Below are positions 18,899-29,032 of a stretch of 64,000 nucleotides of DNA, in pieces. The notes beneath the pieces were generated by a model. It was not told where the DNA came from and did no database searches. It saw only the letters and a program-made list of their open reading frames with translations. This stretch comes from Leptolyngbya sp. Heron Island J (GTDB lineage: Bacteria > Cyanobacteriota > Cyanobacteriia > Phormidesmidales > Phormidesmidaceae), in the NCBI RefSeq assembly GCF_000482245.1, contig NZ_AWNH01000024.1, positions 1 to 64,000 of the forward strand, read 5' to 3'. The position numbers were made by a program, and so were the translations under genes. Each line of letters opens with the position of its first letter. The stretch's first letter is position 1.

Positions 18899-21637
18899 TT
18901 ACGGTAGCGTTTCAACCTGTTGGCTTAGCTGCTGTAAGAGATTGCCTAAATTTTGTAGGGATTGACCATAGCTGTTCCAATCACGTCGATCCAAGGCGTC
19001 CTGGGACTGTTGATAGGCGGCTTGCGCAGCTTTAATCAGGGCTTTAAGATCTCTAGTATCAGCACTGACTTGTTGTGTTAGAGGTGGGCTGTCTCCAAAA
19101 ATGTCAGCCAGAGCATCTTCCAAAGATGCTGCCATCACGATCTGATCACCATACGCCACAATAATTCGTTTCAGCTCGGGCAGCTCACCCTGTTCAGCCC
19201 GCAGATAGACTGGCTCAACGTAGAGAAGCGACTCCTGGATAGGAATCACTAGCAAATCGCCTCGAATCACCCGCGACCCCTTCTGACTCCACAGGGTCAA
19301 GCGCTCGGAAATTTCTGGATTCTGGTCGATTCGAGCTTCCACTTGGTGGGGACCATAGACCAGTTCTTGTTTGGGAAATTCATACAACAATAGTTTGCCA
19401 TAGTGTTCACCGTCCGAGCGAGCTGCCATCCAGGCAATCATGTTGTCTTTGTTAGCGGGTGTAAACGGCAAGATCAGGATAAATTCTTCCCTCGCCTCTG
19501 CCGGTAGCCGCATGATCACATAGTAGGGCTCCATCAGCTGCTCATTTTCCTCGTACACCTCCGTGGGAAAACGCCACAGATCCTCTCGGTTGTAAAACAC
19601 GTCTGGATTGCTCATGTGGTAGGCCAGATACATCTGTGCCTGAATTTTGAAGAAATCGATGGGATAGCGAAAATGGGCTCTGATTTCAGGGGGTACTGCC
19701 TGAACTGGTTCGAACAGGTTAGGAAAGATTTTGCGGTAGGTGGCCAGTAATGGATCCTGGGGATCAACCACGAAGAAACGCATATCACCATTGAAGGCAT
19801 CGACAACTACCTTGACTGAATTACGGATGTAGTTGCCATTCCAACCTAAAATCTGCCTGATATTGCCCTGCAGGATGACATTAGCATTATTGCTGCGAGC
19901 AACGGGTTCAGAATAGGGGTAGCGATCGCTAACCGTATAGGCATCGATGATCCACTTCAGCTGACCGTTGATCACCGTGATATAGGGGTTGTGGTCGAAC
20001 CGGAGAAACGGCGCTACATGCTGAACCCGTTGCCGAATCTGGCGATAGTAGTGGATGCGTGAGTCTTGGGTAAAGTAGTTAGAGATTAAAATCTTAAGAC
20101 TGCCCAGGTCATAGGCATAGGCCAACCGATGCCAGATTGATGGGATCGGAACACCGCCTGTACCCTCATATAGGGTGAAGGCGTTCTCGCTGCCTCTGGG
20201 ATAGTCAAATTCTTCGGTATTGGTGCCAGTGAAAATATAGTGATTGGTGGCCTCCCCATAATAAATGGCGGGTTCACTCACCTGTCGATCGGTGTTGGAG
20301 ACCGGTGGAATATCCTTAATCAACAGATCCGGTAAGCCTTGGGGTGTTACCCGGTTCACGGAACTCATCACCAGACCATAGCCGTGGGTATACTTCAAAC
20401 GCTGGTTCACCCAGGTTTGGGCCTCGGATGGTACTTGGGAATAGGCCAGTTCCCTTGCTGCCAGCATCACCTGTCGATAGTCGCCATCCAGGGTATAGCG
20501 GTCCACATCTACATCTCTAAAGCGGTAGTAAAGTCGAATCTCCTGGAGTTGGTGATAGGTGCTCAGCAAAGGGCGGTAGTCCCACAGCCGAATGTTACCG
20601 ACCGTTGCCTGGTTTGCTTGCAAAATCTCGTGATTGAGCTGGCCTTTTGCTGGATAACGCTCTCGTTGCACCTGCTCTAAACCATAGGCTTCACGAGTGA
20701 AGTCAATGTTGTAGGCCACATAGGGACGCTCTTTATCCAATTCGTTAGGTTCAACGATGAAGAGCTGCTGAAACCAGGGGTAAATGCCGCTTACCAGGAC
20801 CAAAATCACAAGGTACAGCCCTATCCCATAGATCGGTAAAGCAAACCCGCGTCGCCAAATAGCCAGGAGGAACAACCCGGCTAATGCCAGGGTGACAAAT
20901 GTCATGGTCCAGTAGGCAGACAGCCGAGCACGAACGTCAGTGTAACCAGCTCCGAAGACGACGCCTTCTGGCGAGTATAGAAGCTCGTAACGTTGGAGCC
21001 AGAAGCCGACGGCAACCAGGATGGCACTAGCTGCTAGCAGTAGACTCAAATGGCCTTTGACCTTGCCTGTCAGGATGTTTTTCCAGTTTCCTTGTGGGGT
21101 GATAACACCTTTCAGTCCATAGAGTACGGTTGATAGGACGAGTGCCAAAATGGTCAGGGTCAACAACCAGGCCTGGATGCCTTCGTATAGGGGGAGTTTA
21201 AAAATATAGAAGCCGATGTCGTTCTGATAAATAGGATCGGCACTACCAAAATTACTAGAGTTTAGAAATTTTAAGACAGTCTCCCAGGCTGAGATACTTG
21301 CTCCTGCTGAAATTAAAGCAACAAGAGTAATTATGATTAGCGCAACATAGTTAGACGTACTTGGGACAGGTGTCTCCCAACCATTGTCCTCTAAAAAGTG
21401 AAACGGATGACTGCGGGTAAGACGCATTGCCAGCCGATAGTTTCCCCAGAGGAATAGCCCATACAAGACGAACGTTGCCAGCCAGATTAGAATTTGCCAG
21501 GTTAGTTTGGTCCAAAAGACCTCAACGAATCCAACTGCATCAAACCACCACACCTCAGTAAGAATATGGACCAGGCTGCCGGAAGCTGCCAGTGTCCCAA
21601 CAAGGACAACAATCCATATAATTGGTAGACGCTTCAT
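18899..21637 (-). CDS. UPF0182 family large membrane protein
   Basis: 912 residues. The first about 290 contain seven membrane helices (LPIIWIVVLVGTLAASGSLV, IWLATFVLYGLFLWGNYRL and others); the rest is a large extracytoplasmic domain containing the family blocks DFTREAYGL, LLSTYHQLQEIRLYY, ESLLYVEPVYLRAE and ELKRIIVAYGDQIVMA. The last 70 residues form an amphipathic helical tail with DRRDWNSYGQSLQNLGNLL. UPF0182 (COG1615) proteins are widespread in actinobacteria and cyanobacteria; function unknown. Single gene, divergent from the conflict-type locus at 22098. Confidence 0.92.
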   Translation of the reverse strand: MKRLPIIWIVVLVGTLAASGSLVHILTEVWWFDAVGFVEVFWTKLTWQILIWLATFVLYGLFLWGNYRLAMRLTRSHPFHFLEDNGWETPVPSTSNYVALIIITLVALISAGASISAWETVLKFLNSSNFGSADPIYQNDIGFYIFKLPLYEGIQAWLLTLTILALVLSTVLYGLKGVITPQGNWKNILTGKVKGHLSLLLAASAILVAVGFWLQRYELLYSPEGVVFGAGYTDVRARLSAYWTMTFVTLALAGLFLLAIWRRGFALPIYGIGLYLVILVLVSGIYPWFQQLFIVEPNELDKERPYVAYNIDFTREAYGLEQVQRERYPAKGQLNHEILQANQATVGNIRLWDYRPLLSTYHQLQEIRLYYRFRDVDVDRYTLDGDYRQVMLAARELAYSQVPSEAQTWVNQRLKYTHGYGLVMSSVNRVTPQGLPDLLIKDIPPVSNTDRQVSEPAIYYGEATNHYIFTGTNTEEFDYPRGSENAFTLYEGTGGVPIPSIWHRLAYAYDLGSLKILISNYFTQDSRIHYYRQIRQRVQHVAPFLRFDHNPYITVINGQLKWIIDAYTVSDRYPYSEPVARSNNANVILQGNIRQILGWNGNYIRNSVKVVVDAFNGDMRFFVVDPQDPLLATYRKIFPNLFEPVQAVPPEIRAHFRYPIDFFKIQAQMYLAYHMSNPDVFYNREDLWRFPTEVYEENEQLMEPYYVIMRLPAEAREEFILILPFTPANKDNMIAWMAARSDGEHYGKLLLYEFPKQELVYGPHQVEARIDQNPEISERLTLWSQKGSRVIRGDLLVIPIQESLLYVEPVYLRAEQGELPELKRIIVAYGDQIVMAASLEDALADIFGDSPPLTQQVSADTRDLKALIKAAQAAYQQSQDALDRRDWNSYGQSLQNLGNLLQQLSQQVETLP

Positions 21638-22097
21638 AGAAAATCAGAGCTGAAACTGTTCATGCTTTACTTGCTTGGACTAACCCATTCATAAGAAAAC
21701 CAAGTGAGCATTTAAAGGACAGCCTGTTAACAAGACTCTCAATCAGAATAGAGCAAGAAATTGAGGAACTCGTGAGGATTTGGAGATGAAATCCCTGAAA
21801 TATGTGCCGAGAATAGTAAGTTTTGTTTTAAGAAAACATACTTTTATTACTGAAAAATTTTTGTTGAAGATGGATAAATATACTGGGAGTGTCAGCGAAG
21901 TTGCCTAATATATCGTTAGTCTTTAGACGTTTTCAAACTCTGAAGACTAACACTAAGTGGTGAAGAATTTGTAAGGTTGTTGAACTTTGCAAAAGAAGTT
22001 GTAGTTTATTTCCAGTCATCGGAAATAAACTACAACTTCCTTGCGAATTAGTCATGAAGAAGGATTGAGTAGAAGCATTTTTTGATAGGAGGCTTCT
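21638..22097. promoter_or_regulatory. 460-base divergent upstream region with strong hairpins
   Basis: Separates the UPF0182 gene from the 22098 membrane protein. Two inverted repeats lie close together: a 9-bp pair (GTTAGTCTT at 21915-21923 and AAGACTAAC at 21943-21951) and a perfect 19-bp pair described separately. AGGAGG precedes the ATG at 22098. No protein-coding frame is credible. Confidence 0.5.
21995..22039. repeat. perfect 19-bp inverted repeat with 7-base loop
   Basis: Arms GAAGTTGTAGTTTATTTCC (21995-22013) and GGAAATAAACTACAACTTC (22021-22039), loop AGTCATC. It ends 58 bases before the start of the 4TM gene. No T-run follows on either strand within a few bases, so a classical terminator is unlikely. 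It could be a protein-binding palindrome, an RNA structure in the leader, or an attenuator. Confidence 0.85.
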
Positions 22098-22658
22098 ATG
22101 GTTGCAGAGCAGCACAAATTGCTGGCGGTATATCTTCAGGAATACGAAAAACTGAAAGATGAGCAAGCACAGCGGATCGGTTTCCGTGATAATTTACCAT
22201 ATGTAATGCTGGCTTTATGTGGCACAGTTCTAGCGTTTGCTTTAGGCGAGAAGACGAATCTCTATGGATTCTTGGTGCTTCCTTGGTTGAGTCTAGTTTT
22301 AGGGTGGACTTATCTGGTAAATGGTCAGAAGATTTCAGCGATTGGCCGATATATCCGCTATCAGCTGGTGACTAAAGTTAGCAACAGCATCGATAAAACG
22401 AATATAGATATTGAGTCTATATTTGGCTGGGAAATCTCCCATAGAAGCGATGTGCAGCGAAAGCGATGCAAGATAGAGCAGTTAATCATTGATGAGATTG
22501 CATTTGTATTTTCAGGGTTAGCGGCACTCACGGTCTTCAGATATCTGGTGTTAGAACCAGTTGTTGCCATTCGGCTTCTTTGCTTAGTAGAGTTTCTTCT
22601 CTTGATGGCTTTTGGAATCGAGCTTTTGTTATATGCGGATCTGGCTAAGAGGCGGTAG
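22098..22658 (+). CDS. four-helix membrane protein of STAND/PNP-associated type
   Basis: 186 residues; AGGAGG nine bases before the ATG. An N-terminal amphipathic helix with LLAVYLQEYEKLKDEQAQR, then the conserved-looking RIGFRDNLPYVMLALCG leading to membrane helices at about 35-52 and 54-71, a cytoplasmic stretch, and two more helices at about 131-150 and 154-178. Similar short membrane proteins with an 'E-QA-RI-FRDN' start are found beside nucleoside phosphorylase or NACHT/STAND genes in other bacteria, from memory. It may be the membrane-acting effector or the anchor of the locus; this is inference. Confidence 0.8.
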   Translation: MVAEQHKLLAVYLQEYEKLKDEQAQRIGFRDNLPYVMLALCGTVLAFALGEKTNLYGFLVLPWLSLVLGWTYLVNGQKISAIGRYIRYQLVTKVSNSIDKTNIDIESIFGWEISHRSDVQRKRCKIEQLIIDEIAFVFSGLAALTVFRYLVLEPVVAIRLLCLVEFLLLMAFGIELLLYADLAKRR

Positions 22659-22723
22659 AACCTGAATGGTCTAATTTTATTTTTTAATGGTCATCACAGT
22701 ATCGATGAAGCGGGGGGAGCGAT

Positions 22724-24661
22724 ATGGAAGAATCCAAAGTTGACTTTGCAATTATTACAGCCATTGAGCTAGAACGTCAGGCTGTTTGTCAGGCTTTTGG
22801 CATCGGTGACCAGCACCGGATCCGCGAAGGTGATCGTACCTATTGGAAAATTCAGTTAGATCTTGTTGAGCGTCAATTCTATGAAATCGTTGTTACTCAA
22901 TTACCTGACGTAGCCAGTATTGATGCAGCTCTTGCGGCGCAAGCTCTTATCACTACATGGAGTCCAGAAGCTGTTCTAATGGTTGGAATTGCAGGAGCAG
23001 CTAAAGACAAGATGCAATTGGGTGATCTGGTGCTTGGAAAGGAAGTCTACTACTACGAGCGAGGTAAAGATACGCTGACGGGTCGATTAACAGAGCATAA
23101 GCAGTATCCTGCTGATTCAAAGTTGTGGGATAGAGCGACAAAGATGGCTATGGAGAAGTTGGCCAGCTGGAAATTATCATTACCCAAAAAACCGGATGGG
23201 ACAGATACTTATCCCAATAAACATGAAGGAGTGATTGCATCAGGTGAACGTGTGATTGCCCACACTGAAATCCGGAATGAGATCGCAGCGAAAAATCGAA
23301 AAATTGACGCCATTGAAATGGAAGGCTATGGCGTCAGTTCTGCTGCCTGGAAGCAAGACAGACCCGTACGTTGTCTGGTAATTAGAGCCATCAGTGATCG
23401 AGCAGATACTCAAAAAAATGATGTTTGGCAACCTTATGCAGCAGCAGTTGCAGCAGAATTTACTAAGCATTTCTTATTAGATCGACCGCTTCCTCCTCGG
23501 AACTCTCCGCATCGCGTGCCTCGTCCTCAAAATGCTTCGGTTACTTCTCCTTGCCGATTAATTGCTGATGATCTGAAGAGTGGAAACCTGATTCCTTTCT
23601 TAGGTCCAGGAATCAACTCAAGTTTCTATATCGATTTGGCGTTTGATCTGGCTGATCTTGTTCAGGATGATTTAGTTCCCAGAAATGGAGAGAATAACTT
23701 CCAAAATGAGAACTTGATTCATACCCTCATTGGCATTCCCAGTCCGACTTGTCACTACTGGCCTCCGGATGAATCCATAGAGTGCCCAATGCTGAAAAAG
23801 ATGGCAGAGAAAAAAAACTGTCCACGTCATATTGAGCAAGGATTAAGATTAGCTGTCTCACAAATCAACCTCCGATATATCTCTCAGTACTACATTTTAA
23901 GAAATAACTTAGAGTCTCTTTATGATAATCTCTATGCGGTTTTGGAGAGGCTTGATAAAAAACATCGACCGAGTTCATTACATCAGTTTCTGGCAAAACT
24001 ACCCCATCTTATGTCTGTTCATAACTATCCTAGACGTAGTCCTGGCTTGCCATTTCAGCTAATTGTGACCACTAACTATGACGATCTCCTGGAGAGAGCT
24101 TTTTTAGATGCTCAACAACCATTTGATGTTGTCTTTTATATCGCTGATGGGCTAGAGAAAGGTAAGTTTAAGCATAAGCCCTATCAAGGAGACGTCCAGA
24201 CAATCGGGGCTAACGATTCTGACCGATTGCCTTTGCGTAGCCCTTGGGGGCACTCACCTCACCCGCATCCCATTATTTTGAAGTTATTTGGTACTTGGAA
24301 AGAATCATGGGAAAACAACTTTGTCGCGACTGAACAGCAGATGGCTCATTTGATCAGTACCCTAGAACACAATTTACCAACAAGTCTTGTTACCATTCTA
24401 AAGAAAGGCAATATCTTATTTATGGGATACAGCCCTAGTGACTCAGATCTACAGCTCCTCATGCATTGTTTCTGGCCAGCCAATAGGATTACGGGTAAAT
24501 CTTGGTTACTCCATCAAGCCAAGCCGGGTGATTTGGAACAAGAACTTTGGAAGAGTCGTAACGTAGCACTTTTAAACATGGCATCTTCAGAAGATGAACC
24601 TTCCTCAGAAGACGAATTTGTCAAACAACTCCAGAGGACAATTGAGGCACGCTTTCATTAA
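22724..24661 (+). CDS. nucleoside phosphorylase-SIR2-like fusion protein
   Basis: 645 residues. N-terminal PNP/MTAN fold (about 6-255): IITAIELERQAV, VGIAGAAKDKMQLGDLVLG, ASGERVIA, IEMEGYGVSSA and RAISDRAD, so the ribose-binding and catalytic positions of the fold are kept. C-terminal SIR2-like domain (about 280-610): NLIPFLGPGINSS replaces the usual GAGxS loop, VTTNYDDLLERAF is the NAD-site strand, and ILFMGYSPSDSDLQLL the end. The catalytic His normally found in a KLHG motif reads KLFGTW here, so NADase activity is doubtful. Such fusions act as sensor or effector parts of prokaryotic conflict systems. It lies 65 bases after the 4TM gene and 19 bases before the nSTAND gene. Confidence 0.88.
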   Translation: MEESKVDFAIITAIELERQAVCQAFGIGDQHRIREGDRTYWKIQLDLVERQFYEIVVTQLPDVASIDAALAAQALITTWSPEAVLMVGIAGAAKDKMQLGDLVLGKEVYYYERGKDTLTGRLTEHKQYPADSKLWDRATKMAMEKLASWKLSLPKKPDGTDTYPNKHEGVIASGERVIAHTEIRNEIAAKNRKIDAIEMEGYGVSSAAWKQDRPVRCLVIRAISDRADTQKNDVWQPYAAAVAAEFTKHFLLDRPLPPRNSPHRVPRPQNASVTSPCRLIADDLKSGNLIPFLGPGINSSFYIDLAFDLADLVQDDLVPRNGENNFQNENLIHTLIGIPSPTCHYWPPDESIECPMLKKMAEKKNCPRHIEQGLRLAVSQINLRYISQYYILRNNLESLYDNLYAVLERLDKKHRPSSLHQFLAKLPHLMSVHNYPRRSPGLPFQLIVTTNYDDLLERAFLDAQQPFDVVFYIADGLEKGKFKHKPYQGDVQTIGANDSDRLPLRSPWGHSPHPHPIILKLFGTWKESWENNFVATEQQMAHLISTLEHNLPTSLVTILKKGNILFMGYSPSDSDLQLLMHCFWPANRITGKSWLLHQAKPGDLEQELWKSRNVALLNMASSEDEPSSEDEFVKQLQRTIEARFH

Positions 24662-24680
24662 TATCTAGGGAGAAATAACA

Positions 24681-27600
24681 ATGGGAGACGACACAAATGT
24701 TGCTAAGACCATCACTCATAATAGTAGAAACCCAGATATTTTGAAGAACGAGGCCGATATTTTTGAAGTATCTCAGGTCACTCCCCATTCTGACGATACA
24801 AAGTATTTAAAGATACCGTATAAAGGTCTGAATCCTTATACTGAAAACGACACTAGCATCTTTTTTGGCAGAGAGAGTGATATCCAGGAAATGGTCAACA
24901 ACCTGTTGGCCTGGCGTTTAACCATTCTATATGGCAAGAGTGGCGTAGGTAAAAGCTCAATTTTGCGGGCAGGGGTCACCCATATCTTACATGAAGAAGC
25001 TCAACAAAATAGAATCGACTATGATGGGATACCTAAGCTGGCGGTGGTAGTGTTTCCATCTCTGGAAAGAGACTTCTCCTGGAGGGATGATCCCCTAGCA
25101 AGTTTAATTCAGCAAATTGAAGTGACGATTGCCCAAAGAGGTTGGGATATTCAACCTCCTGAATCTGGATTATCCTTCATTGAGACATTAAGTTCTTGGA
25201 CAGATGCCTTAGGTGGGGAAGATTATGATGGAGAGCTTTACTTGATCCTCGACCAGTTTGAAGAATATTTTCTATATCACGCCAACGAAAAAGCAGATGG
25301 TACCTTCTATACTGAGTTTCCGCGCGCTGTTAATTGTCCTAGCTTACGAGTTAATTTTTTGATTTCGACTCGTAAGGATTCACTCGCAGCTCTTGATCGC
25401 TTTAAGTCACTGATCCCTGGATTATTAGAACATCGCCTGGAAATGGGCCATTTAAGGGGTGAAGCTGCAGAAGAGGCAATTACAAAGCCAATTGACTACT
25501 ACAACAGGCAATACAACACAAATATTTCTATTGAGCAATCATTGGTGAATGCGATTTTAGAGGAGGTGCAAGTTGGTAAAGTCATTCTTGGAGATAGTGG
25601 TCTGGGGGGAGTTGAGGCGAAGCATAAAGTACTTTCGGAAATGCAGATTGAAACTCCTTATCTGCAACTAGTAATGGAACGGTTATGGAAGGAGGAACAT
25701 GATAGAGAGTCTAATCTTCTACGACTAGAAACCTTCAAAGCTCTGGGGCAGGCCGATCAGATCGTGAAAGACCACCTGAATCATCAGATGGAACTGTTGA
25801 CAGAGGAGGAAAGACAAATTGCTGCCAGCATCTTTCAGTATCTGGTAACTTTGTCAGGGATGAAGTGTGCTTGCTCGGTGTTTGAGCTAGCAACCCATAC
25901 TAGATGCAACAGTATTCGACTTAAACAGTTGTTAGAGAAATTGGCCAGCGGAAAACAGCGGATTGTACGACCTGAGGGAAAAGCCAAGTCCGATCAACCC
26001 GATACCCAGCGCTACGAAATTTTTCATGATGCCTTGGCTAACCCTATTCTTGACTGGCGCAGACGCTATCTAGAGCAACAAAAGCTTGAGGTTGAAAAAG
26101 CGAAATTAGAGGAAAAGCGACGTCAAGAAACTGAAAAACTACAAATTGAAGTTGAGCAACAACGGCTTGAGTCTGACAAGCAGCGGCTTGAAATTCAAAG
26201 GCAACAAACAAAGAGTGAGAAAAAAATAGGAAGAGCTTTAATCACAACTGGTTTATTTGCATTAGGAATAGTTGGCTGGCTGTGCTCTTGGCTATTTATC
26301 AAAGATCGAGAGATACAGATAAATCGATTGAATCTTCAAGGAAGTAAAGCATTGGTTGAGTTTCAGTTAAATACTGCTAGTGAACTGGAATCTGTAAAGT
26401 CGGCTATGCGATTAGGTCATATTGCGCAAGAAAAGAATTTAGCTGAAGAAGAGGTGCCAAGTTTAAGTTTGTCTTTGCAACAAATCCTTCACCGCATCCG
26501 TGCAAAAAATCAATTGACTTTTACTCAAGGTATTCCGACTAGACGTGGAATTGCTCAGAGTGCCAATGGGCAGTGGATAGCCCTGGGTACGATTGATGGC
26601 ATGGTCTATCGAAGAAATTTAAATATACTTGGATGGTCAAAATTCAAGGCTACCGACAACTCAGTAAGCAATCTTGATATAAGTGATGATGGACAGAGAA
26701 TAGCTACAGCTACGACCGAGGGCGAAGTCAAAGTATGGGATGCCACTACGGGCCAGTTAATTAGAGACTTTACTCCCGACGCTGTATATGAGCACTTGAG
26801 GATCCGTCTCAGTCCAGATGGGCAGAAACTGGTAGTGATAAGTTCTAGCATTCCACATTTGTGGGAGATCGACAGCGGTGAACGTTTAGTTATACCTTTT
26901 CACAACTCCAGAGACATCATTCAACAAATTATTTTTAGCCCGGATGGACAAAAAATGGCTATGGTAAGCTCTAATGTAGAGAAAATATTCTCAATTAGTC
27001 TATTAGACCTGAGAGGCAACGTAATCAATTCCTGGCAAGTACCGTCTGATATTTTGAACCTTCGCTTTAGTCCTGACAGTGAACAGTTAGTCTCTTCTTC
27101 TGGTAACAGCGCCACTTTATGGAATTTACAGGGAGACGAGTTGACAACTTTTCAAGGTCACTGGAGCTCTATTAGGGCTTTGGCTTTTAGCCCAGATGGA
27201 AAAGAACTTGCTACAGGAGCAGAAGATGGCTTTGTGCGAGTCTGGGATCTCAACGGTCAGGAGAAATTTTCTCTAAAGGGTCATGACAGCTGGATTGCTG
27301 CTATTAGATTTGGTTCAGATATTCGAAATTTTACCACAATAACAAACTTAGGAACAATTAGGCTATGGGATGTTACATCAAAATCCTGTGATAGCGCAGA
27401 GAATTTGTGCACAACATTCATAAATACTTATAAATTTTCTGGGTTTAGATATCAGGCTGAAGTCGTTTTTAGCCAAGATGGTCATATGGCTACTGTCTCT
27501 GGGAATGGGACAGCCTATTTGTGGCCTCCAAACCAAACCAAACCATCTAAACCCTTCATGGGTGGGGGTAAGAGAACTTTTCGCGTCAAGCCCAGGGTTT

Positions 27601-28415
27601 TTCTAAGCCCAGATGCTAAACGACTGGCAACGATAGCATCTGATGGCACAGCTCGTTTATGGTCTACTCAGAATGAAAATTCTGCAACACAGTTATTTAA
27701 AGGGCATTCTGGCGAAAAGGCTGTAGCCATAGCTCTAGGGATGGATCGCTCCCTACTAGTTACGGCTTCAGAGGATGGTATCTTTCGTCTTAAAGATTTT
27801 CGACGTAACATAATTGCTGAATTTTCAGGTTACAAAGGAAGATCTTCCCAAGCTATTTTCAGCCCAAATGGAAAATTAATTGCAACAGTATCTGGAAAAA
27901 ATAATATTCTCCAAATATGGAACTTGCAGGGACAGCTCTTGAATGAGTTTGATGGTTACTCAGGAGCGGTATCAGCTATTCGCTTTAGTCCAGATAGTCG
28001 TAAGTTGGCTACAGCATTTCTGGATGGCAATGTTTATTTAAGAAATGTGCGTAGAAAAGAACGATCTCTGAAACCGCTGTTCTCAACTGGTAGTTCTATT
28101 CTTAATATTCGCTTTAGTGCAGATGGCCAAAAACTGGCTACTGCTTCCTTCGATGGTAAGGCTCAAATTCGGAGCATCCAGGGAGAAAAGCTGATAGAAT
28201 TTCAGACTCTCAATGGTCTTTGGGATGTTAATTTTACCTCCAATGGGCAACGGTTAGCCGCTGTTGGCTGGCGAGAAAAAGGGTATCTGTGGCAGATAGA
28301 AGATCTGAATCAATTGCTTCAGAAAGGCTGTGACTGGATGCGGGACTATCTTGAAACCCACCCTGATGAGGCCAAAGAGTTCGTTTTTTGTAATGACTTA
28401 TCTGTCTCTCGCTGA
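24681..28415 (+). CDS. nSTAND NTPase with coiled coil, membrane helix and WD40 repeats
   Basis: 1244 residues. Order: short N-terminus; nSTAND1-type NTPase beginning YKGLNPYTENDTSIFFGRE, with Walker A GKSGVGKSS (K91) and Walker B LILDQFEE (D191); winged-helix/helical region to about 450 ending RYEIFHDALANPILDWRRRYLE; coiled coil (about 455-515, LEEKRRQETEKLQIEVEQQ); one membrane helix (about 518-540); then about a dozen WD40 repeats (about 620-1215) with repeated FSPDGQKLAT-type strands and RVWDL-type ends. STAND proteins assemble on ligand recognition and switch on effectors; here the propeller would be the sensor. Third gene of the 22098-28415 operon. Confidence 0.93.
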   Translation: MGDDTNVAKTITHNSRNPDILKNEADIFEVSQVTPHSDDTKYLKIPYKGLNPYTENDTSIFFGRESDIQEMVNNLLAWRLTILYGKSGVGKSSILRAGVTHILHEEAQQNRIDYDGIPKLAVVVFPSLERDFSWRDDPLASLIQQIEVTIAQRGWDIQPPESGLSFIETLSSWTDALGGEDYDGELYLILDQFEEYFLYHANEKADGTFYTEFPRAVNCPSLRVNFLISTRKDSLAALDRFKSLIPGLLEHRLEMGHLRGEAAEEAITKPIDYYNRQYNTNISIEQSLVNAILEEVQVGKVILGDSGLGGVEAKHKVLSEMQIETPYLQLVMERLWKEEHDRESNLLRLETFKALGQADQIVKDHLNHQMELLTEEERQIAASIFQYLVTLSGMKCACSVFELATHTRCNSIRLKQLLEKLASGKQRIVRPEGKAKSDQPDTQRYEIFHDALANPILDWRRRYLEQQKLEVEKAKLEEKRRQETEKLQIEVEQQRLESDKQRLEIQRQQTKSEKKIGRALITTGLFALGIVGWLCSWLFIKDREIQINRLNLQGSKALVEFQLNTASELESVKSAMRLGHIAQEKNLAEEEVPSLSLSLQQILHRIRAKNQLTFTQGIPTRRGIAQSANGQWIALGTIDGMVYRRNLNILGWSKFKATDNSVSNLDISDDGQRIATATTEGEVKVWDATTGQLIRDFTPDAVYEHLRIRLSPDGQKLVVISSSIPHLWEIDSGERLVIPFHNSRDIIQQIIFSPDGQKMAMVSSNVEKIFSISLLDLRGNVINSWQVPSDILNLRFSPDSEQLVSSSGNSATLWNLQGDELTTFQGHWSSIRALAFSPDGKELATGAEDGFVRVWDLNGQEKFSLKGHDSWIAAIRFGSDIRNFTTITNLGTIRLWDVTSKSCDSAENLCTTFINTYKFSGFRYQAEVVFSQDGHMATVSGNGTAYLWPPNQTKPSKPFMGGGKRTFRVKPRVFLSPDAKRLATIASDGTARLWSTQNENSATQLFKGHSGEKAVAIALGMDRSLLVTASEDGIFRLKDFRRNIIAEFSGYKGRSSQAIFSPNGKLIATVSGKNNILQIWNLQGQLLNEFDGYSGAVSAIRFSPDSRKLATAFLDGNVYLRNVRRKERSLKPLFSTGSSILNIRFSADGQKLATASFDGKAQIRSIQGEKLIEFQTLNGLWDVNFTSNGQRLAAVGWREKGYLWQIEDLNQLLQKGCDWMRDYLETHPDEAKEFVFCNDLSVSR

Positions 28416-29032
28416 ACTCAGTGCAAAGTTTAGCTAAGTGTTTCTCAACCTATAACCACAGTTATGATGTTTGTACCCACAACGTCTTCTATAATTTTTC
28501 AGTGCCCTAAAATTTCTTATTTAGTGCGATCGCACCCGTAATCCAAACGGCCTCCACTGCACATCGGGCCGAAATATCTAGACATCGGCAAATGACTACT
28601 CATTGCTCCTAAAAACAGCTGTAAACACCAATAGAGCATCTCATTTGGCCAAATTGCCCTAAACACTGACTTTTCAAAAGACTAGCCTGCTGAATTGCTC
28701 CATAGTGACACAAGAAATGGGTTAACGACAGGCACTGGCAAAGAAGGCATATTTTTAATAGATGAGATCGTACCAGATCTTTAAATCAGTGGTAATGTTA
28801 AAAAATCATTGGCTTTCAACTAGAATATCCTGGCCCTTGGGACTTTTTAATTGCAACATTTTTGTAGCTTTACCATGTGTACTACATGACTGTTGCGTCA
28901 GGGGTTTGTAGCTTTAGATATAGTTACCAGTCTAAGATTTCAGCTCAAACCTGACCAGGTTTCCCATGGCCAGATGTTCGTAAATAAAAACTAATACTCT
29001 AAATCGCGACAGTCTATCGAGGAACTGCCGTT
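28416..29032. other. 617-base intergenic region
   Basis: Between the nSTAND gene and the membrane glycosyltransferase gene, both on the plus strand. One HIP1-type GCGATCGC octamer at about 28527. No credible coding frame, RNA gene or clear terminator was seen. GAGGAAC precedes the next ATG. Confidence 0.4.
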
